Source: RBG-16-66-20 sp036560705
GTDB lineage: Bacteria; Pseudomonadota; Gammaproteobacteria; Burkholderiales; SG8-39
NCBI GenBank assembly: GCA_036560705.1
Contig: DATBQR010000077.1
Coordinates: 8,165-72,164 of the forward strand
Length of the DNA: 64,000 nucleotides
Direction: 5' to 3'
The translations under genes were made by a program, and so were the position numbers. The notes beneath the pieces are model-generated. The model saw only the letters and a program-made list of their open reading frames with translations. It was not told the DNA's origin and searched no databases. Positions 10,439 through 18,716 of the stretch are shown one piece after another. The stretch's first letter is position 1, and each line of letters starts with the position of its first letter.

Positions 10439-11437
10439 ATGCGCATTGGTGCGCATGTGCTGCGCAACGGCCTGTTCGTTGCCCCGATGGCGGGCGTCAC
10501 CGACCAACCCTTCCGCACGCTCTGCCGGCGCTTCGGTGCCGGCCTCGCCGTCTCCGAGATGGTGTCCTCGCGGCCGGAACTGCGCAGTACCCGCAAATCC
10601 CGCCTGCGCCTGGAGCATCGCGGCGAGGCGAGCCCCGTTTCGGTGCAGATCGCCGGCGCCGACCCGGCGATGATGGCGGACGCGGCCCGCTTCAATGCGG
10701 CCGAGGGCGCCCAGATCATCGATATCAACATGGGCTGCCCGGCGAAGAAGGTCTGCAATGTCGCCGCCGGCTCGGCGCTGCTGTCCGACGAGCTGCTGGT
10801 GGCGCGGATTCTGGAAGCCGTGGTCGCTGCGGTGGACGTCCCCGTTACGCTGAAGATCCGCACCGGCCCCAGCCCTGAGTCGAAGAACGCGCTGCGCATC
10901 GCGAGGATCGCCGAGGCATCGGGCGTGCGGCTGCTCGCGGTCCACGGCCGCACCCGCGCCTGCGGTTTCCGCGGCGAAGCCGAGTTCGAGACGGTGGCCG
11001 AGGTAAAAGCCGGCGTGCGCATCCCGGTAATCGCCAATGGCGACATCGCCACGCCCGAAGAGGCGAGGCGCGTGCTCGCGCTCACCCGCGCCGATGGCAT
11101 CATGATCGGCCGCGCGGCACATGGCCGTCCCTGGATTTTCAGGGAATTTTTATATTTTTTAAATGAAGGAAAAAAACTTCCGCCCCCGGCGGCGCCAGAA
11201 ATGCGGTCGGTGGTGCTCGAGCATCTCGAAGGCATCTATTCGCTGTACGGCGAAGAACTCGGCCTGCGCATCGCGCGCAAGCACATCGGCTGGTATACGC
11301 GCAGCCTGCCTGGCGGCGAAGCCTTCCGCCGCGAGGCAAACGCGATCGAATCCGCTGCTGCGCAGTTCGCCGCTGTCGGCCGTTTCTTTGACGGGCTCAA
11401 CGACGAGGCAGGGACCCTGTCGTCCCTCCACAGATGA
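10439..11437 (+). CDS. dusB: tRNA-dihydrouridine synthase B
   Basis: A 332-residue FMN enzyme that reduces specific uridines in the tRNA D-loop. FMN-binding APMAGVTDQPFR opens the TIM barrel; the catalytic cysteine sits in NMGCPAKKV; VTLKIRTG, HGRTRACGFRG and IGRAAHGRPWIF are Dus signatures. I chose ATG 10439 (MRIGAHVLRN) because it aligns with the E. coli N-terminus and has AGGA 7 nt upstream, whereas ATG 10412, nine codons earlier, has neither. The dusB-fis order and their ATGA overlap match the enterobacterial operon. Confidence 0.95.
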   Translation: MRIGAHVLRNGLFVAPMAGVTDQPFRTLCRRFGAGLAVSEMVSSRPELRSTRKSRLRLEHRGEASPVSVQIAGADPAMMADAARFNAAEGAQIIDINMGCPAKKVCNVAAGSALLSDELLVARILEAVVAAVDVPVTLKIRTGPSPESKNALRIARIAEASGVRLLAVHGRTRACGFRGEAEFETVAEVKAGVRIPVIANGDIATPEEARRVLALTRADGIMIGRAAHGRPWIFREFLYFLNEGKKLPPPAAPEMRSVVLEHLEGIYSLYGEELGLRIARKHIGWYTRSLPGGEAFRREANAIESAAAQFAAVGRFFDGLNDEAGTLSSLHR

Positions 11438-11673
11438 GCCGCAACACCGAACTCGCCGACGCGGTGAAGCGCTCCCTGGAGCGCTATTTCAGGGACATGG
11501 ACGGCGAGCAGCCGACCGCCATCTACGACATGGTGCTGAAGAACATCGAACGGCCGCTGATCGAGACGGTGCTCGGCAAGGCGGCGGGCAACCAGAGCGC
11601 CGCCGCCGCCATGCTCGGCATCGATCGCAACACCCTGCGCAAGAAAATCCAGCAGCTGCGGATCAAGGCGTGA
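11434..11673 (+). CDS. fis: DNA-binding nucleoid protein Fis
   Basis: A 79-residue helix-turn-helix protein of the Fis family. The C-terminal half carries the conserved segment GNQSAAAAMLGIDRNTLRKK, the Fis/NtrC-type HTH, preceded by the dimerisation helices (PLIETVLGKA). Fis bends DNA and activates rRNA and tRNA promoters during rapid growth. It lacks about 20 residues of the E. coli N-terminal beta-hairpin arm, as is usual for betaproteobacterial versions. The gene overlaps dusB by ATGA at its start and purH by GTGA at its end, so purine synthesis is probably co-transcribed with it. Confidence 0.95.
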   Translation: MSRNTELADAVKRSLERYFRDMDGEQPTAIYDMVLKNIERPLIETVLGKAAGNQSAAAAMLGIDRNTLRKKIQQLRIKA

Positions 11674-13259
11674 AAGTCGTACGGGCGCTCATCAGCGTCT
11701 CGGACAAGTCGGGGGTGTTGGAACTCGCGCGCGCCCTCGCCGCGCTCGGCGTGCAGATCCTTTCCACCGGCGGCACCGCCAAACTCCTCGAAAAGGACGG
11801 CATCCGCGTCACCGAGGTGTCGGCGCACACCGGTTTCCCGGAGATGCTCGACGGCCGGGTGAAAACCCTGCACCCGAAAATCCACGGTGGCCTGCTGGCG
11901 CGGCGCGGCCTTCCGGCGCACATGGCTTCGCTGAAGGAACACGGCATCGCCCCCATCGACCTGCTGGTGGTGAATCTCTATCCGTTCGAAGCCACGGTGG
12001 CGAAGCCGGGCTGCACGTTGGAGGAAGCGATCGAGAACATCGACATCGGCGGGCCGGCTATGGTGCGTTCCGCGGCGAAGAACTGGAAGGACGTGGCGGT
12101 GCTCACCGACGCCTCGCAATACGCAGGAGTGATGGGGGAATTGAAGCGCGACGGCAAGATTGGCGAGGCGACGCGCTTTTCCCTGGCGGTAGCGGCCTTC
12201 AACCGCATCAGCAGCTATGACGCCGCGATCAGCGACTACCTTTCGTCCCTGCAGCCGGACGGCAGCCGCAGCGAGTTCCCGGCGCAGAGCAACGGCCGCT
12301 TCGTCAAGCTGCAGGATCTGCGCTATGGCGAGAATCCGCACCAGAACGCCGCGTTCTACCGGGACCTGTACCCCGCGCCCGGCTCGCTGGTCACGGCGAA
12401 GCAGCTGCAGGGCAAGGAGCTCTCGTACAACAATATCGCGGATGCCGACGCCGCCTGGGAATGCGTGAAGAGCTTCGAGGTTCCCGCCTGCGTGATCGTC
12501 AAGCACGCCAATCCCTGCGGCGCGGCGGTTGCCGGCAGCGCGGCCGAGGCCTATGCGAAAGCCTTCAAGACCGACCCTACCTCCGCCTACGGTGGCATCA
12601 TCGCCTTCAATACCGCGGTCGACGGCGCGGCGGCGCGACAGGTGGTGAAGCAGTTCGTCGAAGTGCTGCTCGCGCCAGCCTACAGCGACGAGGCGCTCGA
12701 GATCTTCGCCGCGAAGGCCAACACGCGCGTGCTGCAGATTCCGCTCGACGGCGTGAAGCGCGATGGCGGGACTGCATGGGATCGCGGCCGCAACGCGCAC
12801 GACGCGAAACGCGTCGGCTCCGGCCTGCTGATCCAGAGCGCCGACAACCGCGAACTCGCGCGCGGCGAACCGAAGGTCGCGACGAAGAAACAGCCGACGG
12901 CGGCGCAGCTCGACGACCTGCTGTTCGCCTGGAAGGTCGCGAAGTACGTCAAGTCGAACGCCATCGTGTTCTGCAGGGACGGCGCCACGGTCGGTGTCGG
13001 CGCCGGCCAGATGAGCCGCATCGACAGCGCGCGCATCGCCGTGATCAAGGCGCAGAACGCCGGCCTTGAACTGAAGAACGCGGTCGTCGCCTCGGACGCT
13101 TTTTTTCCGTTCCGCGACGGCCTGGACGCGGTGATCGATGCCGGCGCCGCGGCGGTGATCCAGCCCGGCGGCAGCGTGCGCGACGACGAAGTGATTGCCG
13201 CCGCCGACGAGCGCGGCATCGCCATGGTATTCACCGGCGTACGGCACTTCCGCCATTGA
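11670..13259 (+). CDS. purH: Bifunctional AICAR formyltransferase/IMP cyclohydrolase
   Basis: A 529-residue enzyme for the last two steps of IMP synthesis. The N-terminal MGS-like cyclohydrolase domain (about 1-150) starts with ALISVSDKSG and includes GFPEMLDGRVKTLHPKIHGG. The AICAR transformylase domain follows, with RYGENPHQ and the catalytic KHANPCGAA (Lys-His pair), and ends with QPGGSVRDDEVI and FTGVRHFRH. The start is GTG at 11670, overlapping the fis stop as GTGA. purD follows after 59 nt, so the two purine genes are probably in one transcript. Confidence 0.97.
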   Translation: MKVVRALISVSDKSGVLELARALAALGVQILSTGGTAKLLEKDGIRVTEVSAHTGFPEMLDGRVKTLHPKIHGGLLARRGLPAHMASLKEHGIAPIDLLVVNLYPFEATVAKPGCTLEEAIENIDIGGPAMVRSAAKNWKDVAVLTDASQYAGVMGELKRDGKIGEATRFSLAVAAFNRISSYDAAISDYLSSLQPDGSRSEFPAQSNGRFVKLQDLRYGENPHQNAAFYRDLYPAPGSLVTAKQLQGKELSYNNIADADAAWECVKSFEVPACVIVKHANPCGAAVAGSAAEAYAKAFKTDPTSAYGGIIAFNTAVDGAAARQVVKQFVEVLLAPAYSDEALEIFAAKANTRVLQIPLDGVKRDGGTAWDRGRNAHDAKRVGSGLLIQSADNRELARGEPKVATKKQPTAAQLDDLLFAWKVAKYVKSNAIVFCRDGATVGVGAGQMSRIDSARIAVIKAQNAGLELKNAVVASDAFFPFRDGLDAVIDAGAAAVIQPGGSVRDDEVIAAADERGIAMVFTGVRHFRH

Positions 13260-13318
13260 AAATGCACGCTTACATACCTCGCACCGTGCTCGCACGGCGC
13301 TGAACTCCGGAACGGGCA

Positions 13319-14590
13319 ATGAAATTACTGGTCATCGGTTCCGGCGGACGCGAACACGCCATGGCGTGGAAGCTGGCGCAAAGCCCGAAGGTGCAGAAAG
13401 TGTTCGTCGCGCCGGGCAACGGCGGGACCGGCACCGAGAACGGTCTGGAGAACGTGGGTATTGCTTCCGTTGCGGAATTGATCGCCTTTGCGAAAAAAGA
13501 ACAGATCTACCTGACGGTGGTCGGCCCCGAGGCCCCGCTTGCCGCCGGCATCGTCGACGCTTTCCAGGAAGCCGGCCTGAAGATTTTCGGCCCGCTGCGC
13601 GCCGCGGCGCAGCTCGAGGCCTCGAAGGATTACGCCAAGCAGTTCATGGTCCGCCACGGCCTGCCGACGGCCAGGCACGCGACGTTCACGGACGCCGTGC
13701 AAGCCAAGGCCTATGTCGACAGGCAGGGCGCGCCGATCGTCATCAAGGCCGATGGCCTCGCCGCCGGCAAGGGCGTGGTCGTGGCATCGACGGCGGAGGA
13801 GGCAAAAACCGCGATCGACCTGATGCTGGTGCAGAACAAGCTCGGCGACGCGGGCGGGCGCGTCGTAGTGGAGGAATTCCTGGAAGGCGAGGAGGCGAGC
13901 TTCATCGTCATGGCGGACGGTGCGCACGCGCTGCCGCTCGCCACCAGCCAGGACCACAAGCGCCTGAAGGATGGCGACCAGGGCCCGAACACCGGCGGCA
14001 TGGGCGCCTACTCTCCGGCGCCGGTGGTGACGCCGCAGCTGCACGCGCGCGTGATGCGCGAGATCATCCAGCCGGCGATCGCCGGCATGGCGAAGGACGG
14101 CACGCCCTACGTCGGGTTCCTTTATGCAGGCCTGATGATCGACAAGGCGGGCAACCCGAAAACGCTGGAATTCAATTGCCGCCTGGGCGACCCCGAGACG
14201 CAGCCGATCATCCTGCGCATGAAATCCGACCTGCTCGGGCTGGTCGAACACGCGCTCGAAGGCACGCTGGACCGCGCCTCGGTCGACTGGGACCGCCGCT
14301 CGGCGCTGGGCGTGGTGCTGGCGGCCGGCGGCTACCCCGACGAACCGCGCAAGGGCGACGACATCACCGGACTGCCCAAGGCGACGGATGATTGCCGCGT
14401 GTTCCACGCCGGCACAAGGCTGGAGGGCAAACGCGTTCTCACCAACGGCGGACGGGTGCTCTGCGTCACTGCGCTCGGCGATTCGCTGAAGATGGCGCGC
14501 GTGCGGGCCTACGAAGCGGCCGACGCCATCCGCTTCGAGGGCATGCAACTGAGAAAAGACATCGGCCATCGCGCGCTGAAAAAGGGCTGA
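13319..14590 (+). CDS. purD: Phosphoribosylamine-glycine ligase (GAR synthetase)
   Basis: A 423-residue ATP-grasp ligase that joins glycine to 5-phosphoribosylamine, the second step of purine synthesis. The N-terminus MKLLVIGSGGREHAMAWKL is diagnostic, followed by VFVAPGNGGT, GPEAPLAAG, the ATP-grasp segment VIKADGLAAGKGV, and LEFNCRLGDPETQ, which includes metal-binding residues. The length equals that of the family. The ATG at 13319 is preceded by a modest GGAACGGG purine stretch. The stop is only 4 nt before the start I assign to hemF. Confidence 0.97.
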   Translation: MKLLVIGSGGREHAMAWKLAQSPKVQKVFVAPGNGGTGTENGLENVGIASVAELIAFAKKEQIYLTVVGPEAPLAAGIVDAFQEAGLKIFGPLRAAAQLEASKDYAKQFMVRHGLPTARHATFTDAVQAKAYVDRQGAPIVIKADGLAAGKGVVVASTAEEAKTAIDLMLVQNKLGDAGGRVVVEEFLEGEEASFIVMADGAHALPLATSQDHKRLKDGDQGPNTGGMGAYSPAPVVTPQLHARVMREIIQPAIAGMAKDGTPYVGFLYAGLMIDKAGNPKTLEFNCRLGDPETQPIILRMKSDLLGLVEHALEGTLDRASVDWDRRSALGVVLAAGGYPDEPRKGDDITGLPKATDDCRVFHAGTRLEGKRVLTNGGRVLCVTALGDSLKMARVRAYEAADAIRFEGMQLRKDIGHRALKKG

Positions 14591-14594
14591 GCGC

Positions 14595-15488
14595 CTGGAT
14601 ACCCGTCCCGTCCGCGACTACCTCACCGCGCTGCAGGCGCGCATCGTCGCCGCGCTCGAACTGCTCGACGGCATGCCCTTCTCCGCCGACCGCTGGGAGC
14701 GCGCCGAGGGCGGCGGCGGCTCGACCTGCTACCTGGAAGAAGGCAAGCTCTTCGAGCGCGGCGGCGTCGGCTTCTCGCATGTGTCCGGCAGCAAGCTGCC
14801 GCCCAGCGCCTCGGCCTCGCGTCCGCAGCTCGCCGGGCAGCGCTACGAGGCCATGGGCGTCTCGGTGGTCCTGCATCCGCGCAATCCCTACTGCCCCACC
14901 GTCCACCTGAACGTGCGCTTCTTTTCCTCCGGCGAGACCTGGTGGTTCGGCGGCGGCATGGACCTGACGCCATGCTACGGCTTCGAGGAAGACGCGAAGC
15001 ACTTCCACGCCGCCTGCAAACGCGCGCTGGAGCCTTACGGCGCGGACCGCGGGGTTGACCTGTACGCGCGCTACAAGAAGTGGTGCGACGAGTATTTTTT
15101 CCTCAAGCACCGCAACGAAGCGCGCGGCGTCGGCGGCATCTTCTTCGACGATCTGGCTGAACCCGATTTCGAGACCGCGTTCGCACTGGTCCGCTCGGTG
15201 GGCGACCACTTCATCACCGCCTACGCGCCCATCGTCGAGCGCCGCCGCGCCGTACCGTACGGCGGCGCCGAGCGCGCCTTCCAGGCCTACCGGCGCGGGC
15301 GCTACGTGGAATTCAATCTGGTCTACGACCGCGGCACCCTGTTCGGCCTGCAATCCGGCGGCCGCACCGAGTCGATCCTGATGTCGATGCCGCCCGCCGT
15401 CACCTGGCGCTACGGCTGGACGCCCGCCCCCGGCTCGCCCGAGGCGAAGCTCTACACGGATTTCCTGAAACCGCGCGACTGGGTTTGA
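14595..15488 (+). CDS. hemF: Oxygen-dependent coproporphyrinogen-III oxidase
   Basis: A 297-residue aerobic oxidase that decarboxylates coproporphyrinogen III to protoporphyrinogen IX. Family signatures are all present: GGGGSTCYLEEG, FSHVSG, the metal-binding HPRNPYCPTVHLNVRF, WWFGGGMDLTP, KKWCDEYFFLKHRNEARGVGG and YRRGRYVEFNLVYDRGT. The first ATG (14673) would remove the conserved N-terminal helix. The frame upstream is open only from 14580 and contains no ATG, GTG or TTG at the right place. A CTG at 14595 followed by DTRPVRDYLTALQ restores the E. coli alignment and family length, with an AAAAAGGG purine run upstream. Initiation at CTG is therefore my call, or the base is a sequencing error. 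Confidence 0.93.
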   Translation: MDTRPVRDYLTALQARIVAALELLDGMPFSADRWERAEGGGGSTCYLEEGKLFERGGVGFSHVSGSKLPPSASASRPQLAGQRYEAMGVSVVLHPRNPYCPTVHLNVRFFSSGETWWFGGGMDLTPCYGFEEDAKHFHAACKRALEPYGADRGVDLYARYKKWCDEYFFLKHRNEARGVGGIFFDDLAEPDFETAFALVRSVGDHFITAYAPIVERRRAVPYGGAERAFQAYRRGRYVEFNLVYDRGTLFGLQSGGRTESILMSMPPAVTWRYGWTPAPGSPEAKLYTDFLKPRDWV

Positions 15489-15491
15489 CGG

Positions 15492-16451
15492 TCAATCCGC
15501 CTTCGCGCCTGACGCCTTCACCACGGGCGCCCACTTGGCGATTTCGCTTTTCACGAAGGCGCCGAACTGCTCGGGCGTCATCGGGATGAAGCGTGCGCCC
15601 TCCGATGTGAGGCGCGCGGTGATTTCCTTCGATTGCATGAAATTCCGCGTCTCGGCGTTCAGACGGTTGACGATGTCGGACGGCGTCCCTGCGGGGGCGA
15701 AGAGGCCGACCCAGTTGTTGACGACAAAGCCCGGCAGAGTTTCGGCGACGGTGGGCAGTTCGGGCGTGGCGGCGGCACGCGCGGTTCCAGTCGTGGCGAG
15801 GGCGCGCAGTTTTCCCGACTTGGTGTACGGCAGGACCGTCGGCATGGTGGCGAAGATGAGCGTGGTCTGCCCGGCCAGCAGGTCGGTGATCGCGGGCACG
15901 TTGCCTTTGTAGGGCACGTGCACCATGTCCACCTTCGCCATCGTCTTGAACAATTCTCCGGCAAGGTGGCTCGCGGTACCCGCGCCGGCGGAGGCGTAGG
16001 TAAGTTCGCCGGGCTTCGTGCGCGCATAGGCGATCAGCTCGGCGACGTTCTGTACCGGAACCGACGGGTGCACGGCGAGCAGGCCTTCGGCATCGAGGGC
16101 GAGCGCGATCGGCGCGAAGTCGCGCAGCGGGTCGTAGGGCAGCTTCGAAAACAGGCTGACATTGACCGCGTGCGTGCCGATGCTGCCCATCACCAGCGTG
16201 TAGCCGTCCGGCGCCGATTTCGCCACCATCTCCGCGGCGATGTTGCCGCCCGCGCCGGTACGGTTCTCGACCAGCACCGGCTGGCCCCAGGCCTCGGTCC
16301 AGCGGCTGCCGATCAGCCGCGCATAGAGGTCGGCAATGCCGCCGACCGGAAACGGAACGATGATCCGGATGGGCTTTGCCGGATAGGTTTGCGCGAATAC
16401 GGAGGACGAGAGAAGAAAAACGGCCAGCAGGCGGAGAAGAAAATCCCTCAA
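15492..16451 (-). CDS. Bug-type (TctC) periplasmic solute-binding protein
   Basis: A 319-residue extracytoplasmic binding protein of the Bug/TctC family. A signal peptide (about 1-21, ending SSSVFA) precedes the mature N-terminus QTYPAKPIRIIVPFPVGG, and the family motifs NRTGAGGNIAAE, PYDPLRDFAPI, YASAGAGTASHLAGELF and VPYKGNVPAI follow. These proteins bind carboxylates such as citrate or other small acids for tripartite tricarboxylate transporters; most, like this one, are orphans without TctA/TctB nearby. The start is TTG at 16451, with AGGGGA upstream, overlapping the hemY stop as TTGA. It therefore sits at the end of the haem operon, an odd partner. The ligand cannot be predicted. Confidence 0.9.
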   Translation of the reverse strand: MRDFLLRLLAVFLLSSSVFAQTYPAKPIRIIVPFPVGGIADLYARLIGSRWTEAWGQPVLVENRTGAGGNIAAEMVAKSAPDGYTLVMGSIGTHAVNVSLFSKLPYDPLRDFAPIALALDAEGLLAVHPSVPVQNVAELIAYARTKPGELTYASAGAGTASHLAGELFKTMAKVDMVHVPYKGNVPAITDLLAGQTTLIFATMPTVLPYTKSGKLRALATTGTARAAATPELPTVAETLPGFVVNNWVGLFAPAGTPSDIVNRLNAETRNFMQSKEITARLTSEGARFIPMTPEQFGAFVKSEIAKWAPVVKASGAKAD

Positions 16452-17638
16452 GGCAATTCCCCTGCGCGGCGGAAGTGCTTTTGCGCCTCGGCCGTGCGCC
16501 CTTCGCGCTCGGCGAGCCGGGCCAACTCGAGGTGCGCCACGCGCGACGGGCCGAACGACAGGCTGGCTTCCAGGTAATTCTGCGCCTTGCCCCAGAGTTC
16601 CGCCGCCACGCATAGCGTTCCTAGCGTGGCGAGCAGCTGCGGATCCTCCGCGTGCTCGCGCAGCCAGCGCTCCGCCCGCTCGATGCGGGCGCGCGCCTCG
16701 TCCTGCGTTTTCCGGCTGTCCAGCTTGCGCACATCGCCGTAGAGAAGCACCAGCGCGCCGTTCCATTCCTCGGCGAGGCTGCGCTCGATCAGCTCGCGGG
16801 CGAGGGCCGCCTCGCCCAGCGCCAGCGCGCGCCGCGCCGCCGCCGCCGCGACGCGCGGGTGCGCCTGGTCGGCCGCGGGGATGCGCCGCAGGCGCGCTTC
16901 CAGCGAGCCGCGGTCGCCCGAGTCGCGCGCCAGCAGTTCGATGTAGGCCTGCACGCGGTGCTCCTCGGCGATCGCCGGCGGGATCGCGCCGCGCTTGGCG
17001 AGCAGAGCGGCAAGCCTGAGAACCTCCTCCCAGTTCTGCGCCCCACGCTCGGCGCGCAGCTGCATGCGCGCGGCGGCGATGTGCCTCGGCCCGGTGCCGT
17101 GCAGGCTCCTCAATGCATTGCGCGCGCCGACGAAATCGCGCTCCTCGAGCAGCAGCTCCGCCTGCGTCAGCAGGCGTGCCGCGTGCAGCGTCTCGCCCGC
17201 GGCGCCGGCGCGCTCTAGCCACTGGTCGCGGCGCTCGAACTCGCGCAGCTGGTGCGCGGCGCGCGCCGCGATGAGCGCCGCCAGACCGGGCGCGGCGCCC
17301 GCCTCCCAGGCAAGCGCGGCTTCCTTCTCGGCGCGCGCAAAACGCCCCTCGAAGTGGCATTGCAGCGCCGCCGTCAGCGCGCTCTGCGCGTGCTCGCGCT
17401 TGCGCCGCTCCCGGAATGCCCGCACCTGCGCCGGCAGCGCCAGCGTGTGGCCGACCAGCCGCGCCGCGAAGTAGGCGACGGCGAACGCCGCCGCCAGCGA
17501 CAGTACGAACAGCAGCAGCGAGGCCTCGATCCGCCACGGCGGATAGATGAACAGGACGTAGCCGTCGCCGACGCGCCCGGCGAGCGCGAGCGCGACCGCC
17601 GCGGCGAACACCGCCACCAGCCAGAACAGCGCTCGCAT
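16448..17638 (-). CDS. hemY: HemY protein (TPR membrane protein of the haem operon)
   Basis: A 396-residue inner-membrane protein. Two N-terminal transmembrane helices (about residues 2-22 and 38-62) are followed by a cytosolic tetratricopeptide-like helical domain; GDGYVLFIYPPWRIEASL between the helices is the typical HemY segment. The biochemical role is not settled in proteobacteria; co-occurrence with hemX and hemD suggests a structural or haem-delivery role. ATG 17638 is preferred, though GTG 17641 is directly upstream in frame. The start region lies in a 26-bp tandem duplication that also creates a mini-ORF (see findings). It ends in a TTGA overlap with the Bug gene. Confidence 0.88.
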   Translation of the reverse strand: MRALFWLVAVFAAAVALALAGRVGDGYVLFIYPPWRIEASLLLFVLSLAAAFAVAYFAARLVGHTLALPAQVRAFRERRKREHAQSALTAALQCHFEGRFARAEKEAALAWEAGAAPGLAALIAARAAHQLREFERRDQWLERAGAAGETLHAARLLTQAELLLEERDFVGARNALRSLHGTGPRHIAAARMQLRAERGAQNWEEVLRLAALLAKRGAIPPAIAEEHRVQAYIELLARDSGDRGSLEARLRRIPAADQAHPRVAAAAARRALALGEAALARELIERSLAEEWNGALVLLYGDVRKLDSRKTQDEARARIERAERWLREHAEDPQLLATLGTLCVAAELWGKAQNYLEASLSFGPSRVAHLELARLAEREGRTAEAQKHFRRAGELP

Positions 17639-17673
17639 CACGCGCTTCCCGACAGCGCTCGCATCACGCGCTT
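17626..17673 (-). repeat. 26-bp tandem duplication across the hemY start
   Basis: A 22-bp perfect repeat (17626-17647 and 17652-17673) with a 26-bp period. The downstream copy on the minus strand contains the hemY start; the upstream copy lies between hemX and hemY. It places an extra ATG at 17664, opening an 8-codon ORF (MRALSGSA) whose TGA overlaps the hemY ATG as TGATG. Confidence 0.9.
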
Positions 17674-17674
17674 C

Positions 17675-18706
17675 TCACGACCCGCTGCGCTCGCGGCGCG
17701 CCTTGAAGCTGCGCACCGCTTCGAGACTGTCGGTGATCGACGGCGGCTCGAAGCTGATCGAGGCGGAGGAGAGCTGCTTCAACTGCGCCAGCGCGCTCTG
17801 CGAGCCCCTCGCGCGGGCGTCGAAGTAGCGCTGTATCCAGTTTTGCGCGACGCGCAGGTCCTCGCGGTAGCCCGCCTCGTCGCGCGTCAGCAGCGCGAGG
17901 CGGGCATTCAGCAGCCGCAGCTTGAGATTTTCGCGCAGGAACCAGGCCTGCTGCGGCGGCAGCAGCGGCGGCTCGGGCGCATCGACCCTGCGCACCACGA
18001 CGAGCTGGCGCAATTCCTTCCAGACTTCGCCGCCCAGGCGCGCGAAAAAACCGTCCTCGGGCGGCGGTGCGGACATCGCCGCCTTTCCGGCGGCGGGGCG
18101 CTCGACGCGCTCGTCGAAGGCCAGCGGCAGCGCGTCCACCGAAGACACCAGGCGGTCGAGCGCCAGCGACAGGCCGGGCACGTCCAGCGCCGGCAGCGAC
18201 TTCAGGCGGTCGATATCCCGGACGAGCGCCCGGCGCACCGGCAGGAACTGCGGCCGGTCGACGCGCGACAGGCGGCTCTCCGCCAGCTGCAGGGCGAGCA
18301 GCGCCGCGCGCACGTTGCCCGAGAGCTGCAGCTGCTGCTGGGCGATCGCCAGCACCTGCTCGATTTCCGCCAGCTGCCATTCGTCGCGGTTGCGCGCCAG
18401 TTCCTGGTAGAGCGCCTCCAGCGCGACCTGCTGGTTCTGCGAGTCGGCGAGTCGGTTCTCCAGCGCGCCGATCTTCGCCTGCGCGTCGCGCAGCGATTCC
18501 ATCGCCTGGCGCCCCAGCGTGCGCGCCTCGCGGCTCTCGCCTTCGATGTCGTGCAGGCGCTTTGCGAGCTCCTCCTGCGTCGCGCCGATGCGGCCGCGGG
18601 TATCGAACCAGAGCGCGGCAACGATGACTGCAAGCACCACCAGCGCGACGGCGAATATGCGCTGCCGCGCGCGCGAAACGGAGGTATTCGCCGGAACCGG
18701 GTCCAT
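17675..18706 (-). CDS. hemX: HemX-like membrane protein (uroporphyrinogen-III C-methyltransferase family name)
   Basis: A 343-residue protein with one N-terminal transmembrane helix (about 15-34), then a long periplasmic coiled coil (about 40-110) and a helical domain with RDEWQLAEIEQVLAIAQQQL and SGNVRAALLALQLAE. This is the HemX pattern found between hemD and hemY in proteobacteria. Databases often label it a methyltransferase, but no SAM-binding motif is visible and the protein is better seen as an operon-conserved membrane protein of unknown function. ATG 18706 lies 10 nt after the hemD stop. Length and topology fit the family. Confidence 0.85.
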   Translation of the reverse strand: MDPVPANTSVSRARQRIFAVALVVLAVIVAALWFDTRGRIGATQEELAKRLHDIEGESREARTLGRQAMESLRDAQAKIGALENRLADSQNQQVALEALYQELARNRDEWQLAEIEQVLAIAQQQLQLSGNVRAALLALQLAESRLSRVDRPQFLPVRRALVRDIDRLKSLPALDVPGLSLALDRLVSSVDALPLAFDERVERPAAGKAAMSAPPPEDGFFARLGGEVWKELRQLVVVRRVDAPEPPLLPPQQAWFLRENLKLRLLNARLALLTRDEAGYREDLRVAQNWIQRYFDARARGSQSALAQLKQLSSASISFEPPSITDSLEAVRSFKARRERSGS

Positions 18707-18716
18707 ACGCCGAGTT

